From NCBI GenBank assembly GCA_016721505.1, contig JADKHX010000014.1, positions 1-64,000 on the forward strand: DNA of 64,000 bases, in the 5' to 3' direction. Source of the stretch: Rhodocyclaceae bacterium. GTDB taxonomy: Bacteria; Pseudomonadota; Gammaproteobacteria; Burkholderiales; Rhodocyclaceae. How positions within the stretch are numbered: position 1 is the first letter of the stretch; each line of letters opens with the position of its first letter. The notes under the pieces are model-generated. The model saw only the letters and a list, made by a program, of their open reading frames with translations. It was not told the origin of the DNA and ran no database searches. Of the stretch, positions 44,149 through 53,425 are shown one piece after another. The translations under genes were made by a program, and so were the position numbers.

Positions 44149-44739
44149 ATGTTCACCGGAATCGTTGCCGCCATCGGTCGTATTTCCAAACGCCAACCCC
44201 TGGAGCAAGGCGTTCGGCTCAGCATTGACGCCGGCGGATTGGATTTGTCCGACATCAAACTCGGTGATTCGATTGCCCACAATGGCGTCTGCCTGACGGT
44301 GATCAAGAAGCGCAAGGCCGGTTACGAAGTCGATGTGTCACTGGAAACTTTGAACTGCACCACTGGATTGGCTGCTACTGGTCATGGCCAGGTCAATCTG
44401 GAAAAGGCCTTGCGGCTGGCTGACCGCTTGGGCGGCCACTTGGTTTCGGGGCACGTTGATGGCGTCGGCGAGGTAACCAAGCTGGTGCGCCTCGGCGAGT
44501 CTTATCAGTTGGTCATCAAGGCACCGAAGGAATTGGCAAAGTACATTGCCAGAAAAGGCTCAATCACCGTCGATGGTGTTGCGCTCACCACCAACTCGGT
44601 CGATGGGCGCAAGTTCTCCATCAATTTGATTCCACACACTTGGCAGGTCACCACACTGAAACACTTGGTAGTCGGTGCGGCGGTGAATCTGGAAGTCGAC
44701 CTGATCGCACGTTACGTCGAGCGGATGCAGTCAGACTGA
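44149..44739 (+). CDS. ribE: Riboflavin synthase, alpha chain
   Basis: 196 aa with two homologous lumazine-binding barrels. It begins MFTGIVAAIG as all members do. First half: LGDSIAHNGVCLTV and VSLETLNCTT; second half: GGHLVSGHVDGVGEV, KGSITVDGVALTTNSV and FSINLIPHTW. It dismutates two 6,7-dimethyl-8-ribityllumazine molecules to riboflavin. It follows dsbD by 6 bp and converges with the DMT transporter gene (18 bp apart). No FMN riboswitch is seen. Confidence 0.95.
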   Translation: MFTGIVAAIGRISKRQPLEQGVRLSIDAGGLDLSDIKLGDSIAHNGVCLTVIKKRKAGYEVDVSLETLNCTTGLAATGHGQVNLEKALRLADRLGGHLVSGHVDGVGEVTKLVRLGESYQLVIKAPKELAKYIARKGSITVDGVALTTNSVDGRKFSINLIPHTWQVTTLKHLVVGAAVNLEVDLIARYVERMQSD

Positions 44740-44757
44740 GCGTTTGCGATAGACCGC

Positions 44758-45648
44758 TCAAGCTCGCCGCACCACCGCCGAGCCACGGCCAGCGGCGACA
44801 ACGCCAACGACAATCAGGGCAAATGCTACGGTGATCAGATCAATAGTCTCGCCGAGCAGCCATGCCGCCGCAGCGAAAGTGAAAAAGGGCTGCAATAGTT
44901 GCGTCTGGCCAACTTTGGCGACACCACCGAGTGACAAACCCTGATACCAAGGCAAGAATCCGAGGAACTGACTGATCACTGCGACATAGGCAAATGCCAC
45001 CCATGCCCGAAGCGGTATCACGGCAAAATCCGGCGCAGTGATGATTGCCGGCAATATCATCAAGGGCGCAATCAGCACCAGCGCCCATGAGATCACCTGC
45101 AAGCCACCTAACGTTCGCGTTAGTCGTGCGCCGATGGCGTAGCCCATTGAAGTTATCACCACCGCGCCGATCAAGGCGAGGTCTGCTATATGCGGCGCAC
45201 CGCCACTTTTTAACAACGAAAAACTGACGACGGCTGCACTGCCAATGAGTGCCAGTACCCAGAACCGTCGCGACGGCCTTTCGTGGGCGAAAGCAAAACC
45301 AGCTGCTGCGGTTGATAGCGGCAATATCCCGAGCATGACCCCGCCGTGCGATGCGTCGACATATTGCATCGCCACCGCAGTGAGTATCGGGAAACCGGCC
45401 GCGACGCATAAGGCCACCGCGACCAGCGACTTGAATTCCTCGCGCGTCGGGCGCCGATGGCGACCAACCACGAGGAAGATTCCGGCCAGGATTGCGGCGA
45501 CCACGACTCGACCGGAACTGATAAAAAGTGGATGCAAAAACTCAACCGCCACGCGCGTGGCGGGCAAGGTCAAGCTGAATGCCATGACACCGAGCAGGCC
45601 CAGCAGCATGCCTTTGGTTTCGTTGCTGATCTGAGATTTCGTTTGCAT
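44758..45648 (-). CDS. EamA/DMT-family inner-membrane transporter
   Basis: 296 aa from the ATG at 45648 (a GTG one codon upstream is possible). Ten hydrophobic segments form two EamA repeats: about 12-140 (GLLGVMAFSLTLPATRVAV ... HGGVMLGILPLSTAAAGFAF) and about 150-290 (IGAVVITSMGYAIGARL ... AVISQFLGFLPWYQGLSLGGV). Members export amino acids or other small metabolites; the substrate cannot be told. It is divergent from the riboswitch-btuB unit. Confidence 0.85.
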   Translation of the reverse strand: MQTKSQISNETKGMLLGLLGVMAFSLTLPATRVAVEFLHPLFISSGRVVVAAILAGIFLVVGRHRRPTREEFKSLVAVALCVAAGFPILTAVAMQYVDASHGGVMLGILPLSTAAAGFAFAHERPSRRFWVLALIGSAAVVSFSLLKSGGAPHIADLALIGAVVITSMGYAIGARLTRTLGGLQVISWALVLIAPLMILPAIITAPDFAVIPLRAWVAFAYVAVISQFLGFLPWYQGLSLGGVAKVGQTQLLQPFFTFAAAAWLLGETIDLITVAFALIVVGVVAAGRGSAVVRRA

Positions 45649-45730
45649 CACTAGCGGCGAGCGGATAGGTCTGATTGGGCGTGCGAGTATCGCCGAAAAT
45701 CGACGGTGCTAAAATCGTGCCATTGTTCGC

Positions 45731-45918
45731 GGTGCCCGAGGGGAGAAATTCTCCAGAGGTGAAACGGGAAACAGGTGCGTGATTTGTCGGTAGAACGATT
45801 CGCCATGCCTGTGCTGCCCCCGCAACGGTAAGGAAGTGTGGCTGCATCTTTTTGCCACTGGAGACGAACTCTCTGGGAAGGCGATGCAGCAAAACTTTTG
45901 AGCCCGGAGACCGGCCAC
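45731..45918 (+). promoter_or_regulatory. Cobalamin riboswitch upstream of btuB
   Basis: Conserved elements in order: GGTGCCCGAGGGGAGAA, GGTGAAACGGGAA (45759-45770), a B12-box core GCCTGTGCTGCCCCCGCAAC (45807-45826) followed by GGTAAG, then GCCACTGG (45854-45861), CTCTGGGAAGGC and AGCCCGGAGACCGGCC (45901-45916). It lies 150 bp before the btuB start and should turn off btuB and btuF when cobalamin is plentiful. The following leader to 46068 holds a CGATGC/GCATCG stem near 46020 that may take part in the switch; a TAAAAT at 45710-45715 may be the -10. Confidence 0.93.
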
Positions 45919-46068
45919 GAACAACCGTTGAAAACGTTGCGAGGGGCGGCGTGCGGACATTGTTCGCCGGTCTTGCTGGCGACGATGTCGACAAATCTCC
46001 TTCACGCGTTTTCCTATTTCGATGCACGCATCGGCCTACGGGGACGTGGGTCGAAGAAGGAGAATTCC

Positions 46069-48069
46069 ATGAACACACATGCAAACTTTGCACTTCGCAC
46101 CGCAAAACTTTCCCTGATTTCTGCTGCGTTTTTCAGCAGCTTCTCTGCACTTGCCCAAAGCCCCACCGTGGTCGTTTCGGCCACACGGTTTGCCGAACCA
46201 ATAGACGCATTGCCGATTGGCATTCGAGTAATTTCAGCCAGCGATATTGAAAATTCCGGCGCCACCAGCGTCGCCGATTTGTTGGCCAAGAGCGCGGGGG
46301 TTTACACACGCAATTCTGCCGGTGACGGCAATGTGCAAATCGACTTGCGCGGCTTTGGCGCCACCGGTGACCAAAATTCCTTAGTTCTGATTGACGGCCA
46401 GCGCTTGTCTGAGCACGAACAAACTAGCGCACGACTTTCCAGTATGCCGCTGGCCGCCGTTGAGCGTATTGAGATACTGGCCGGTGGTGGCGCGGTGCAA
46501 TTTGGTAGCGGTGCGACGGGCGGCGTGATTAACGTGATCACCAAAACTAGCGGTGTGAAATCCGGGTTGCATGGTCGTGTCGCGCTGAGCGGTGGTAGTT
46601 TCGACACTCGTACCGGCAGCGCCAGCGTGGATTTTGGTGGTGAGCTATTCGGTATCAATCTTGCCGCATCGGATTCCAAAACCGACAATTACCGACACAA
46701 CAATGCCGTCGATGAGCAAAATGTTTCGGGCAAAGCTACGCTGCAAATCGGCGCCGGGGAGATATGGGCGAGCTTCGCTTCCGGCAAGACTGATGCCGGT
46801 TTGCCAGGGCCATTGTCCAACCTGCAAATCGCCGCCAATCCGCGCCAGACGACTAATCCGCTAGACAAGATGACGGCAAAAAATTCAACGCTCGGCGCTG
46901 GTGGTCGCATGACATTTGGCCAAGCCGAATTTGCACTGGATGTCAGCACCCGTGATCGCGATTTCGATTCGCTGGCGCCATCCTTCGCTGGCGGCGCGAC
47001 TAACGCCACCCGCGTCAATACCGATTCCATCAATCCGCGCTTGCGGGTGACCTATTCGCTGTTCGACCGCCCGGCGGTGTTGGTGGTCGGCGGGCAAATC
47101 GCTGATTGGGATTACCAACGCAATTTAAATTTGCCGCTGTTTTTTTTCGGCAGCAATATCGTCGCCAGCCAACAAGATCAAGCCGTGTTTGTGCAAAACC
47201 GCGTCGCGCTGATGCCAACCACGCACCTGCTTACCGGCGTGCGTTGGCAGAGCACCGACATCGATATGCAAGAGCGCAGCTTTCCTTCGCCAGTGCAGCG
47301 TCAAACTAACAAAGTGAATGCGTTTGAAATTGGTCTGCGCCATGCGTTCAGCAATGAGTGGGCTTCGAGTGTGCGCTGGGGACAAAGTTTTCGCATGGCC
47401 AACGTGGATGACAACGGTTTCACGGCAAGTGGTGCGCTGTTGAAACCGCAGACATCGCACGATACGGAAATTGCCGCAGAGTTCAAAACATCCGCTGCGC
47501 AAGTTCGCGCTGCCGCATTTGAGTCACGAGTGACCAATGAAATTCATTTCCTCGCCACGCCGTCGTTTGGATTTTTCAACGGCGCGAATGACAACTTGCC
47601 ACCGACGCGTCATCGCGGTGTCGAAACCGAATTGCGTCTGCCGCTGAGCAAGGAATTGGAAGTCAACGCCAACTACCGCTACACCCAAGCGCGTTATCGC
47701 TCCGGCGTGTTTTCGGGCTTCAATGTTGCCGGCAAGGACATCCCGCTGGTGCCAACCCATCGCGCCTCGCTCGGCTTGTCGCGGACCGGCGCGTCGGGCT
47801 TGAGCATCAATGCCAGCGCGCGCTTTGTCGGCGAGCAAAGGTTCGACAACGACCAAGTCAATGTGAATCCAAAAATGGATTCCTACACCGTCGCCGACTT
47901 GCGGGTCGCACAACGCTTTGGTGCTTGGACGTTGGCGCTGAGTGTCGATAATGTGTTCGACAAAAATTACATCAGCTACGGCTTGATTGCCGCGCCTGGC
48001 GCAAGTGGCTACAACGCCTATCCCGAAGCCGGACGGCGCGTGACAGCCTCCGCGCAATGGGCGTTTTGA
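46069..48069 (+). CDS. btuB: TonB-dependent vitamin B12 receptor, BtuB-like
   Basis: 666 aa from the ATG at 46069, which has AAGGAG 8 nt upstream; the frame is open back to 45838 but that part is riboswitch leader. Signal peptide ending ALAQ, TonB-box-like PTVVVSATR, plug domain (about 35-150) with RVISASDIENSG, VDLRGFG-like VQIDLRGFGATGDQNSLVLIDGQRL and GAVQFGSGATGGVINVITK, then a 22-strand barrel ending in NAYPEAGRRVTASAQWAF with the terminal Phe. The riboswitch and the following btuF support cobalamin or a related corrinoid as ligand. Confidence 0.92.
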   Translation: MNTHANFALRTAKLSLISAAFFSSFSALAQSPTVVVSATRFAEPIDALPIGIRVISASDIENSGATSVADLLAKSAGVYTRNSAGDGNVQIDLRGFGATGDQNSLVLIDGQRLSEHEQTSARLSSMPLAAVERIEILAGGGAVQFGSGATGGVINVITKTSGVKSGLHGRVALSGGSFDTRTGSASVDFGGELFGINLAASDSKTDNYRHNNAVDEQNVSGKATLQIGAGEIWASFASGKTDAGLPGPLSNLQIAANPRQTTNPLDKMTAKNSTLGAGGRMTFGQAEFALDVSTRDRDFDSLAPSFAGGATNATRVNTDSINPRLRVTYSLFDRPAVLVVGGQIADWDYQRNLNLPLFFFGSNIVASQQDQAVFVQNRVALMPTTHLLTGVRWQSTDIDMQERSFPSPVQRQTNKVNAFEIGLRHAFSNEWASSVRWGQSFRMANVDDNGFTASGALLKPQTSHDTEIAAEFKTSAAQVRAAAFESRVTNEIHFLATPSFGFFNGANDNLPPTRHRGVETELRLPLSKELEVNANYRYTQARYRSGVFSGFNVAGKDIPLVPTHRASLGLSRTGASGLSINASARFVGEQRFDNDQVNVNPKMDSYTVADLRVAQRFGAWTLALSVDNVFDKNYISYGLIAAPGASGYNAYPEAGRRVTASAQWAF

Positions 48070-48082
48070 GAGAAAGACCGCG

Positions 48083-49000
48083 ATGAAAATAGGGCGAACA
48101 TTTTTGGCACAGCTGGTAATGCTGAATTTGTTCGCTGTGTGTGCGTCGTCGGCTGTTGCCGAAATTCGCGCCACCGACGATGCGGGAAACTTGCTTAGTC
48201 TGAGCCGGCCAAGCAGCCGCATCGTCAGCCTCGCACCCCACGTCACTGAACTACTTTTTGCCATCGGCGCAGGCGGCCAAATCGTTGGTGCCGATGAATT
48301 TTCCGATTTTCCTGTTGCCGCTAAAAAGCTCCCGCGCATAGGCCGCGCAGGTGCGCTGGATTTGGAGCGCATCGTCGCCCTCAAGCCTGATTTGGTCATC
48401 GGCTGGGGCAGCGGCAATTCCTCTGCGCAAGTCACTCAATTGCGAAAACTCGGACTAAATATTTTTATTAGCGAACCGCGTCAATTGAGCGATGTCAGCA
48501 GTTCGCTCCGACGATTTGGACAACTCACCGGCAACACTGAAGCCGCAAAAATTAGCGCCGACGATTTCGACCTCGGCATCGCTAACTTGCGCGCACAATA
48601 TGCGCGCCGAAAGCCTGTCAGCGTGTTTTACGAAATTTGGGATCGCCCGTTGATGACCGTGAATGGCCAACACATCATCAGCAGCGTACTAACACTGTGC
48701 GGTGGTATCAATGTCTTTGCCCAGCTTGGGCAACTCGCCCCGACGGTGGATGTAGAAGCCGTGCTGAAAGCCCAGCCGCAAGCCATACTCGGCAGCGGCT
48801 CAGATGCCACACGCCCGCAGTGGCTTGACGATTGGCGACGCTGGCCGCGCATTCCGGCCGCCGCCAACGGCAATCTTTTCAACATTCCGCCCGACTTGAT
48901 TCAGCGCCACACGCCGCGCTTGTTGGAAGGCGCGACGCTGGTTTGTGAGGCTTTGGAAAAGGCGCGGCTTTACCCGCCCGTAGTGCGCACACCGCCTTAA
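48083..49000 (+). CDS. btuF: Periplasmic cobalamin-binding protein, BtuF-like
   Basis: 305 aa. Signal peptide (about 1-26, ending SSAVA). Class III binding-protein fold with SRIVSLAPHVTELLFAIGAGGQIVGADEFSDFP at the start, PDLVIGWGSGNSS in the first lobe and VFYEIWDRPLMTVNGQHIISSVLTLCGG in the second. It lies 13 bp after btuB and so is under the same riboswitch. It should deliver B12 to BtuCD, encoded 5.5 kb away on the other strand. Confidence 0.88.
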   Translation: MKIGRTFLAQLVMLNLFAVCASSAVAEIRATDDAGNLLSLSRPSSRIVSLAPHVTELLFAIGAGGQIVGADEFSDFPVAAKKLPRIGRAGALDLERIVALKPDLVIGWGSGNSSAQVTQLRKLGLNIFISEPRQLSDVSSSLRRFGQLTGNTEAAKISADDFDLGIANLRAQYARRKPVSVFYEIWDRPLMTVNGQHIISSVLTLCGGINVFAQLGQLAPTVDVEAVLKAQPQAILGSGSDATRPQWLDDWRRWPRIPAAANGNLFNIPPDLIQRHTPRLLEGATLVCEALEKARLYPPVVRTPP

Positions 49001-49173
49001 CGGTACTCGAGTATTCAAAGCAATGCATCGCGCCATTTCAACGAACACATCGACGAAGCTGTCGTTGTGCGAATGCTGAAACTCTATTTAGAATCGCTTG
49101 GTAATTTTTCGGGTTTGGCCGCATCAACTTGCAGTCCGCGTCAATCCACCGTAAGCGAGCACAGGGAGCCAAC

Positions 49174-49776
49174 ATGGGAAGCAAAGATCCGCGTGTCGAT
49201 CAATTCATCAGTGAATCCGGCGCATTCGCCAAGCCAATTCTCTTGCACCTGCGCAAACAAGTGCATGCCAATTGTCCTGAGGTTACTGAAACCATCAAAT
49301 GGAGCATGCCGTTCTTTGAATACAAGGGAAAGATCTTGTGTCACATGGCGGCGTTCAAAGCACACTGCGCGTTTGGTTTTTGGCACGGCAAACAACTTGA
49401 AATAGAAGGGAAGCAAAGCACAGCAATGGGGCAATTCGGCCGCATCACCTCGCTCGCCGATTTACCCACGAACAACGATATTGCTTTCGCCATTCAGGCC
49501 GCGATGAAGCTGCATGATGATGGCGTGAAATCACCCACCCGAGCCAAGCCCGCTGAAAAGAAGGACCTCGTCATCCCCGACTATTTCCTTGCCGCAGTAA
49601 AGAAAAACAAGAAGGCATTAGCAACGTTTGATGGATTCACGCCATCAAAGAAAAGGGAATATGTGGAATGGGTCACCGAGGCGAAGACCGATGTCACGCG
49701 CGATAAACGCCTCGCTCAAAGCGTTGAATGGATGGCCGAAGGCAAGGTAAGAAATTGGAAGTATCTCAACTGCTGA
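49174..49776 (+). CDS. DUF1801 (YdhG-like) plus YdeI/OmdA-domain protein
   Basis: 200 aa from the ATG at 49174 with GGGAG 6 nt before it. The N-terminal half (about 5-110) is the YdhG/DUF1801 fold: ILLHLRKQVHANCPEVTETIKWSMPFFEYKG and HCAFGFWHGKQ. The C-terminal half (about 130-200) matches the YdeI/OmdA bacteriocin-protection family: FLAAVKKNKKALATFDGFTPSKKREYVEWVTEAK. The function of this two-domain type is not established. It stands alone after btuF (173-bp gap, nothing recognised). Confidence 0.8.
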   Translation: MGSKDPRVDQFISESGAFAKPILLHLRKQVHANCPEVTETIKWSMPFFEYKGKILCHMAAFKAHCAFGFWHGKQLEIEGKQSTAMGQFGRITSLADLPTNNDIAFAIQAAMKLHDDGVKSPTRAKPAEKKDLVIPDYFLAAVKKNKKALATFDGFTPSKKREYVEWVTEAKTDVTRDKRLAQSVEWMAEGKVRNWKYLNC

Positions 49777-49792
49777 AAATTTAACGGGTATC

Positions 49793-49819
49793 GACGGCGT
49801 ATCACCAGCACCAACTGGC
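49793..49819 (+). repeat. 27-bp dispersed repeat, copy 8
   Basis: Full-length intergenic copy between the convergent genes ending at 49776 and 49825. It is identical over 27 bp to the copy at 58474. Confidence 0.9.
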
Positions 49820-49824
49820 AAGCC

Positions 49825-52800
49825 TCACTCGATCGTCACCTGTTTCCGATTGTCCGTCGACACCCGATCAATCATCTTGTTGTAGGGATCAACGCCGGCT
49901 TCAAACGGCTTTTCACTCACGATGATGGTGATTTCCGGCTCTTTGCCTTGCAACAATCGCTTCTCGCCGAATAGCACTTTTTCATCAGCTTCCTTACCAC
50001 CTTGGGGGCGCGAGAAAATAGCGATTTCTACCGGTTCGTCGAACTCGCGGGCAGTTTCTTTGCCTTTGCCATCTGCTTCCATTTTGGCGAGGTGTAACTT
50101 CATTGTCACTTGCCATTTTCCATCGGCAAGCGCATTGGCCTTGGCTTCTATGACGCGATTGTCGTAGAACACGATGCGCTCGAACAAATCGGTGATGAGG
50201 TCCTGTTTGTTGGCAGGTGCTTCAGCGCGGATGTAGGTGAGAAGTTCGCGGGTGGTGGTGTAAGGTGGCGCTTGATAGGCCTTGTCGTGTAGAAATTTTT
50301 GCAATGCGCGGTTGAGGTTTTCTTCGCCGATTTCTTCGCGCAGACGATAGAACACCAGTGCGCCTTTACGGTAGTGAATGTAGGGCTGATTTTCGACGCG
50401 GAACAGCGGCAGTTCTTCGATTTGTTCGCCTCGACGCGAACGCAAATAGTTGTCGAGTTCATCTTTGAAAAAGCGCCTCATGTGTTCGCGGCCGTATTCC
50501 TTTTCCATCACCATCAATGCCGAATATTGCGCCAGCGATTCAGTCAGCATGGTGCTGCCTTGGACGTTTGCGCCGACAACTTGATGCGCCCACCATTGAT
50601 GCGCCATCTCGTGTGCAGTGACATAGAAAACGTAGTCGACGTTGTTTTTATCGCGCAGGTCAGCGATAAAGCCGATGGCTTCTGAATAGGGAATCGTGTT
50701 AGCGAAAGACTGTGCAAAAGCGGCGTAGCGCGGGAACTCAAGAATGCGCACTTGTTTGTGTTGATAGGGTGTGAAATTTACCGAAAAATAGTCCAGCGAC
50801 TTTTGTACGCCGTAGATCATCCGGTCGACGTTGTACGCGTGTTTTGGGTCGTGATAAATCTCGATCGGCAGACCTTTCCAATCGCCCTTTTTTACTGCCC
50901 AATTGGCCGATAAGTAGGCGAAGAACGGCAGCATCGGTCTATCCATTTTGTAGTGAAAGTAGCGCCGTCCGTCTTGCTCCCAAGTCTTTTGCAAATATCC
51001 CGGTGCGAGCACTACTTGATCGCTGCTGGTTGACACGGTGGTCTCAAAATCGATCCAGTCCGATTCACTGTCAAGTTGATGGTTGCGCCGCGCCGCTTCG
51101 TCTTCCAATTTAGGCATACGATGTGGTTCGCCTAAGTCGCGCTTGCGGCGTTCGTTGCGGTCGGTCAAATCACCATTGGCATAGCCCAGCCAGGGGAAAA
51201 ATTGGGCGTTATTGAAGAAAGTGCCATTGAGATTGATACTGTCCGCTTTGCCATCGTTGGTGAAGCCTTTGTTACTCACATCAACGTCGAAACGCATCGT
51301 CAGCGAAGCACCCGGCGGCAAGGCTTGGGCGAGTTTGAAAATCCGCGTGCCTAAAACTTTGTCATCCACCAGCACCTTATGCGCGGGCAAATCTTGCAAC
51401 ACGGTGGTAGTGGTCGGTTCGGTTTCAAAATACAAGGTATCGACCGGCACTTGCAGTTTGTTGACCAACACGTAGCTCCCTTTGATGGCTACACGACGCT
51501 CACTCGGGAAAATATCCACGTCGGCTTTGACCGCCGTCATACGCAGTTGCGGCACGGATTTATATTGGCGGTACAGCTTCTCGTGATTGGCGCGTCTGTC
51601 ATTCACCACATCGCCCGCGACGTATTCATTAAGTACATTGGTGTTGTAGAAAATCCACCCGCCGCAAGCCACAAATCCTGCCAGCAAAACACCCAAGGCC
51701 AAGCCCGCACCGCCGGTCAAACGCTGCTTTGCCAAGCTGAATCTGGCTCGCCGTTCTTGTGACAATCCGCGCACCCAAAACGCCTGCGACAAAATCATCA
51801 GTGCGCCGATAAACAAACTCCAGTAAGCCAAAAACCACAACCACCCGCGCCAGAAATGGCCATAGCCATTCATATCCGAATACTGCATGCGCGGCAAATT
51901 GGTGAGGTTGTAAAGACTGTGATCCAAGTGCAAAACTCCGGCCACCACCTCCCACACCAGGACCAAAATAATCATCAAATAGCCGATGAATTTGTTGTTG
52001 GTGAAAACTTGCAAACTGACGGCCAACAAACCGATCAGCACAAATTCGGCAGAACTGACCAGCACGCCCGTGACATACAACCCGGGTTCGAGTGGCGCGC
52101 CACCTTTAATCAACTGAAAGCACATCGCGGCGATTACGCCGACTGCCATGAAGCCATATATCACGCCAACTAGCGCAAGGCACTTTGCCAGCAATGGTGC
52201 CCAATTTGGCATCGGCATTGCATCCACCACATCGGCAGTTTTGAATTGCCGTTCTTTGAAAATTAATTCACCGGCATAAAACGTGACGACGATTACCAGC
52301 ATAAAAGTGAAGCTGCCGGACATCGTTTCCAACATCATCCGCGTCACTGGATAAACCTTGGTGCCGTACATCTGGCCGCCCAGCGTTGCGCCGCCGATGA
52401 AATTGGCCACCGCGAACAGCAGCATGACTAAATACGGCACGCTTTTGAGTACACCAATGGCATCGAAGCGGAAAATTTCCCAACACTGGTGCCACGCGGT
52501 AGAGCTGCGTAAAGTCGGCACAATGCGGCGATAAGTTTCCGGTGTGAGTTCGACAACAGACGTTAGTGCGGTTAATTTCGCAGTCTTCGTGCGGCCAAAA
52601 AATCCGCGCCCGGTATCGGCACGCTGCGGTTTGAAAAGCGCCAGCGTTAACCCAAATAGAGCAATGCTAGCCGTTACCCACAGGGCGCGATTGGCCAGCA
52701 AAAACCCGCTGAATTCAGGTAGGCCGCTGTTGGCTTCACTGGCCGAAAAATAGCGTGTCATGCGGCCGAATGCGCGGATGCCAAACGGGTCGGTAAGGAC

Positions 52801-53415
52801 GGCGATCCATTCATTGCTGATGTCGCGCGCGAACACACCGGCCACCGTCCACAGCACAAAAAACGCAATCACCCCGACATAGACCAGCAGCATTGAACGT
52901 GTAGTGGCGGCCAGCAAGATCAAAAAACTGCCGATGATCAGCAGGTTCGGAATCACGAAAACCGCGAAGCCCCAAAAGAATGGCGTGAGTGACACTGGCC
53001 CGACTCGCGCGACATCCACCCAGGGCATTTGCACTCCGACAAACATGCCAATGGAAATCAAAACGAAGATCGAAAGACAAGCGACCAGCCCCGCCAAAAA
53101 TCGCCCGACTAAGTAATCACGCTTGCGCATCGGTGTCGCAAAAATCATGTCCGAGATGCCGACTTCAGTGTCGCGTAGCACCGCTCCGGCAATGAAGATG
53201 GTGACGATGAACATCGCCAGCACGGTGAATACGCCGAGGAATTGCGCGATCACCATTGGTGCGTTGCGATACACATTGCCCACTGCGCCGCCAACCACCA
53301 CCGCATCGCTACTTGATGCGCCAAAGGCCAGCAATCCAAAAATTATTCCGCATACCCATAGCAAGGGTTGGCGCAATTGATAACGTAGATCAAAGCGAAA
53401 AAATTCCAGCCACAT
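49825..53415 (-). CDS. ABC transporter permease fused to M1-family aminopeptidase
   Basis: 1196 aa from the ATG at 53415, preceded by TGAGGTG; a GTG at 53424 is also possible. The first ~600 residues hold two sets of about six membrane helices (ABC-2/GldF-like), including WLEFFRFDLRYQLRQPLLWV and the second copy HQCWEIFRFDAIGVLKSVPYLV. After a further helix near 590 comes a gluzincin peptidase domain with zinc site HEMAHQWWAHQ (His935) and the third ligand in LTESLAQYSAL. Fusions of this kind occur in diverse bacteria, but their substrate is unknown. The ATPase gene is immediately upstream. Confidence 0.92.
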   Translation of the reverse strand: MWLEFFRFDLRYQLRQPLLWVCGIIFGLLAFGASSSDAVVVGGAVGNVYRNAPMVIAQFLGVFTVLAMFIVTIFIAGAVLRDTEVGISDMIFATPMRKRDYLVGRFLAGLVACLSIFVLISIGMFVGVQMPWVDVARVGPVSLTPFFWGFAVFVIPNLLIIGSFLILLAATTRSMLLVYVGVIAFFVLWTVAGVFARDISNEWIAVLTDPFGIRAFGRMTRYFSASEANSGLPEFSGFLLANRALWVTASIALFGLTLALFKPQRADTGRGFFGRTKTAKLTALTSVVELTPETYRRIVPTLRSSTAWHQCWEIFRFDAIGVLKSVPYLVMLLFAVANFIGGATLGGQMYGTKVYPVTRMMLETMSGSFTFMLVIVVTFYAGELIFKERQFKTADVVDAMPMPNWAPLLAKCLALVGVIYGFMAVGVIAAMCFQLIKGGAPLEPGLYVTGVLVSSAEFVLIGLLAVSLQVFTNNKFIGYLMIILVLVWEVVAGVLHLDHSLYNLTNLPRMQYSDMNGYGHFWRGWLWFLAYWSLFIGALMILSQAFWVRGLSQERRARFSLAKQRLTGGAGLALGVLLAGFVACGGWIFYNTNVLNEYVAGDVVNDRRANHEKLYRQYKSVPQLRMTAVKADVDIFPSERRVAIKGSYVLVNKLQVPVDTLYFETEPTTTTVLQDLPAHKVLVDDKVLGTRIFKLAQALPPGASLTMRFDVDVSNKGFTNDGKADSINLNGTFFNNAQFFPWLGYANGDLTDRNERRKRDLGEPHRMPKLEDEAARRNHQLDSESDWIDFETTVSTSSDQVVLAPGYLQKTWEQDGRRYFHYKMDRPMLPFFAYLSANWAVKKGDWKGLPIEIYHDPKHAYNVDRMIYGVQKSLDYFSVNFTPYQHKQVRILEFPRYAAFAQSFANTIPYSEAIGFIADLRDKNNVDYVFYVTAHEMAHQWWAHQVVGANVQGSTMLTESLAQYSALMVMEKEYGREHMRRFFKDELDNYLRSRRGEQIEELPLFRVENQPYIHYRKGALVFYRLREEIGEENLNRALQKFLHDKAYQAPPYTTTRELLTYIRAEAPANKQDLITDLFERIVFYDNRVIEAKANALADGKWQVTMKLHLAKMEADGKGKETAREFDEPVEIAIFSRPQGGKEADEKVLFGEKRLLQGKEPEITIIVSEKPFEAGVDPYNKMIDRVSTDNRKQVTIE

Positions 53416-53425
53416 GGCGCGCACC

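Noticed and set aside
45838..46068. Upstream extension of the btuB open frame
   Set aside because: It covers the cobalamin riboswitch; the ATG at 46069 has the ribosome site and starts a proper signal peptide.
47524..48435. 303-aa minus-strand open frame over the btuB-btuF junction
   Set aside because: It spans two well-supported plus-strand genes and shows no recognisable domain.
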